This document shows, piece after piece, positions 5,571-6,445 of a stretch of 6,445 bases of DNA. A program made the position numbers and the translations under genes. The notes under the pieces were generated by a model. It made no database searches. It was given only the letters and a program-made list of their open reading frames with translations, and was not told where the DNA came from. Within the stretch, counting starts at the first letter, position 1. Every line of letters begins with the position of its first letter. This stretch comes from Sulfurovum sp. (GTDB lineage Bacteria > Campylobacterota > Campylobacteria > Campylobacterales > Sulfurovaceae). The stretch is from positions 1,763-8,207 of the forward strand of contig DYPM01000083.1 in the NCBI GenBank assembly GCA_020719895.1, given 5' to 3'.

Positions 5571-6383
5571 ATGGCACAAATATTAGATGAGATTATCAAA
5601 AAAACAAAAGCGGATTTAGAGAAGCGCAAAGTAGAGTATCCAGAAGAGTGGTTGGGGCGTTCGCTTGCTTTTAATCCTTTTTTCCCAAAAGATGTCAAAA
5701 GTGCATTGCGTTCTACGGTAGAAAATCCATATCGTATTATCGCCGAAATCAAAAAAGCAAGCCCGAGCAAAGGGGTGATTTGTGAAGATTTTAATCCAAT
5801 GCGTATCGCACAGCAGTATGAAAAAGGCGGAGCAGACTCTCTTTCGATTTTGACTGAACCGCACTTTTTTCAAGGCGATAAAGAGTATTTGGGAATGGTG
5901 AGACGCTACGTAAATCTTCCACTTCTTCGTAAAGATTTTATTGTAGATAAGTATCAAGTGCTTGAGGCGTTGGTGTATGGAGCGGATTATATTTTGCTGA
6001 TTGCTACAGCACTAAGTCGCAAAGAACTCAAAGAACTCTATCAGTATGCGTTGCGTTTGGGGCTTGATGTGTTGGTGGAGATTCACGACAAAAGTGATCT
6101 TATCAAGGCGACTTTTGCTGGTGCAGAGATTATTGGAATCAATCATCGCAACCTTGAAACCTTCAAGATGGATATGACACTAAGTCAAAAGCTAATACCG
6201 CTTATTCCTAATAGCAAAATTATTGTCGCAGAGTCAGGAATCGATAGCCACGAAACAGTCGTAGAGCTTTCAAAGATTGGAGCAGATGCTTTTTTGGTAG
6301 GTGAATATTTGATGCGTCAAGACAATATCACCGAAGCATTACAACAACTCAAATACGGCGAAGTACCAAAGGAGTCAAAATGA
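5571..6383 (+). CDS. trpC: Indole-3-glycerol phosphate synthase
   Basis: TrpC closes the ring of 1-(2-carboxyphenylamino)-1-deoxyribulose 5-phosphate to indole-3-glycerol phosphate, with loss of CO2 and water, the step before tryptophan synthase. The 270-residue protein is a single TIM barrel of normal length with no TrpF fusion. All catalytic positions known from the Sulfolobus enzyme are present: E59, K61 and S64 in AEIKKASPSKG, K121 in LLRKDFIV (general acid), E170 in VLVEIHD (general base), N191 in GINHRNL, and E221-S222 in VAESGI. Phosphate-loop residues GADAFLVGEYLM (237-248) are also there. No other trp gene is in the window, which fits the scattered trp genes of some Campylobacterota. 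The ATG has only a weak ribosome site. A TAAAAT at 5547-5552 could be its own promoter, but read-through from the TPR gene 34 bp upstream is equally possible. Confidence 0.97.
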   Translation: MAQILDEIIKKTKADLEKRKVEYPEEWLGRSLAFNPFFPKDVKSALRSTVENPYRIIAEIKKASPSKGVICEDFNPMRIAQQYEKGGADSLSILTEPHFFQGDKEYLGMVRRYVNLPLLRKDFIVDKYQVLEALVYGADYILLIATALSRKELKELYQYALRLGLDVLVEIHDKSDLIKATFAGAEIIGINHRNLETFKMDMTLSQKLIPLIPNSKIIVAESGIDSHETVVELSKIGADAFLVGEYLMRQDNITEALQQLKYGEVPKESK

Positions 6384-6412
6384 CTCCTTTCTTGCCAAAG
6401 GCAAAGCTTTAG
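6380..6412 (+). CDS. Possible 10-codon ORF coupled to the end of trpC
   Basis: ATG at 6380 overlaps the trpC stop as ATGA and is preceded by AAAGGAGT (6368-6375) at ideal spacing, as good a ribosome site as any in the window. The frame reads MTPFLPKAKL and then stops at TAG (6410-6412). It may be a short coupled peptide, the remains of a downstream gene cut by a stop or frameshift, or chance. The stretch also holds a 5-bp hairpin, TTGCC (6392-6396) with GGCAA (6400-6404). The frame cannot be followed far because the window ends 33 bp later. Confidence 0.25.
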   Translation: MTPFLPKAKL

Positions 6413-6421
6413 CAAACTTGT

Positions 6422-6445
6422 ACAATCTGAACTTGTTTAGATTGT
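6422..6445 (+). other. 10-bp stem-loop at the window end, possible terminator after trpC
   Basis: ACAATCTGAA (6422-6431) pairs with TTTAGATTGT (6436-6445) around a CTTG tetraloop; nine Watson-Crick pairs and one G-T wobble (6429 with 6438). The right arm ends at the last base of the window, so a following T-run, the deciding mark of an intrinsic terminator, cannot be seen. Its place 38 bp after the trpC stop suits the end of the cluster. The stem is AT-rich, so it could also be an unrelated repeat. Confidence 0.4.

Noticed and set aside
1..6445. Search for a defence system, mobile element, CRISPR array or toxin-antitoxin pair
   Set aside because: No spaced direct repeats, integrase, transposase or toxin-like small gene pairs were seen; all sizeable genes belong to housekeeping or envelope families with uniform composition.

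Overview
The window looks like ordinary chromosomal sequence from a member of the Campylobacterota (epsilonproteobacteria), probably a free-living relative of Sulfurimonas or Sulfuricurvum. I infer this from four things: the AT-rich base composition; short intergenic gaps with strong overlap between genes; A/T-rich promoters of the TAAAAT or TATAAT type without a clear -35 box; and the protein styles (Bpt-type aminoacyl-tRNA-protein transferase, a TrmN6-like methyltransferase with a Q-x3-GYCYNSD N-terminus, a TPR envelope protein, and stand-alone trpC). No marker gene fixes the genus. There is no rRNA, tRNA, CRISPR array, transposase, integrase or phage gene.

Layout. Positions 23-1618 (+) encode a complete two-domain ABC-F ATPase of the YbiT subgroup, which acts on ribosomes rather than as a transporter. 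A 195-bp intergenic stretch follows. It contains a promoter-like TAAAAT box and two clear inverted repeats (14 bp and 10 bp), and leads into 1814-2398 (+), an unrecognised secreted protein that looks like a small outer-membrane beta-barrel. This gene converges with bpt (2395-3177, -), the leucyl/arginyl-tRNA-protein transferase of the N-degron pathway. Their stop codons overlap, and an inverted repeat across the junction could terminate both transcripts.

A 54-bp divergent promoter region (3178-3231) separates bpt from a compact rightward cluster. The cluster holds a TrmN6-like methyltransferase (3232-3927), a YkgJ/UPF0153 cysteine-cluster protein (3924-4301), a signal-peptide TPR protein (4280-5536) and trpC (5571-6383). 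The first three overlap by 4 and 22 bp, so they are very likely co-transcribed and translationally coupled. trpC follows after 34 bp. The methyltransferase modifies RNA, the YkgJ protein probably binds metal, the TPR protein acts in the envelope, and TrpC makes indole-3-glycerol phosphate for tryptophan synthesis. I see no single pathway joining them.

I found no convincing new multi-gene system. The observations most worth checking are the structured leader before the beta-barrel gene, the probably leaderless bpt transcript in a back-to-back promoter, and a well-placed ribosome binding site at the end of trpC that opens only a 10-codon reading frame, followed by a hairpin that ends exactly at the window edge.
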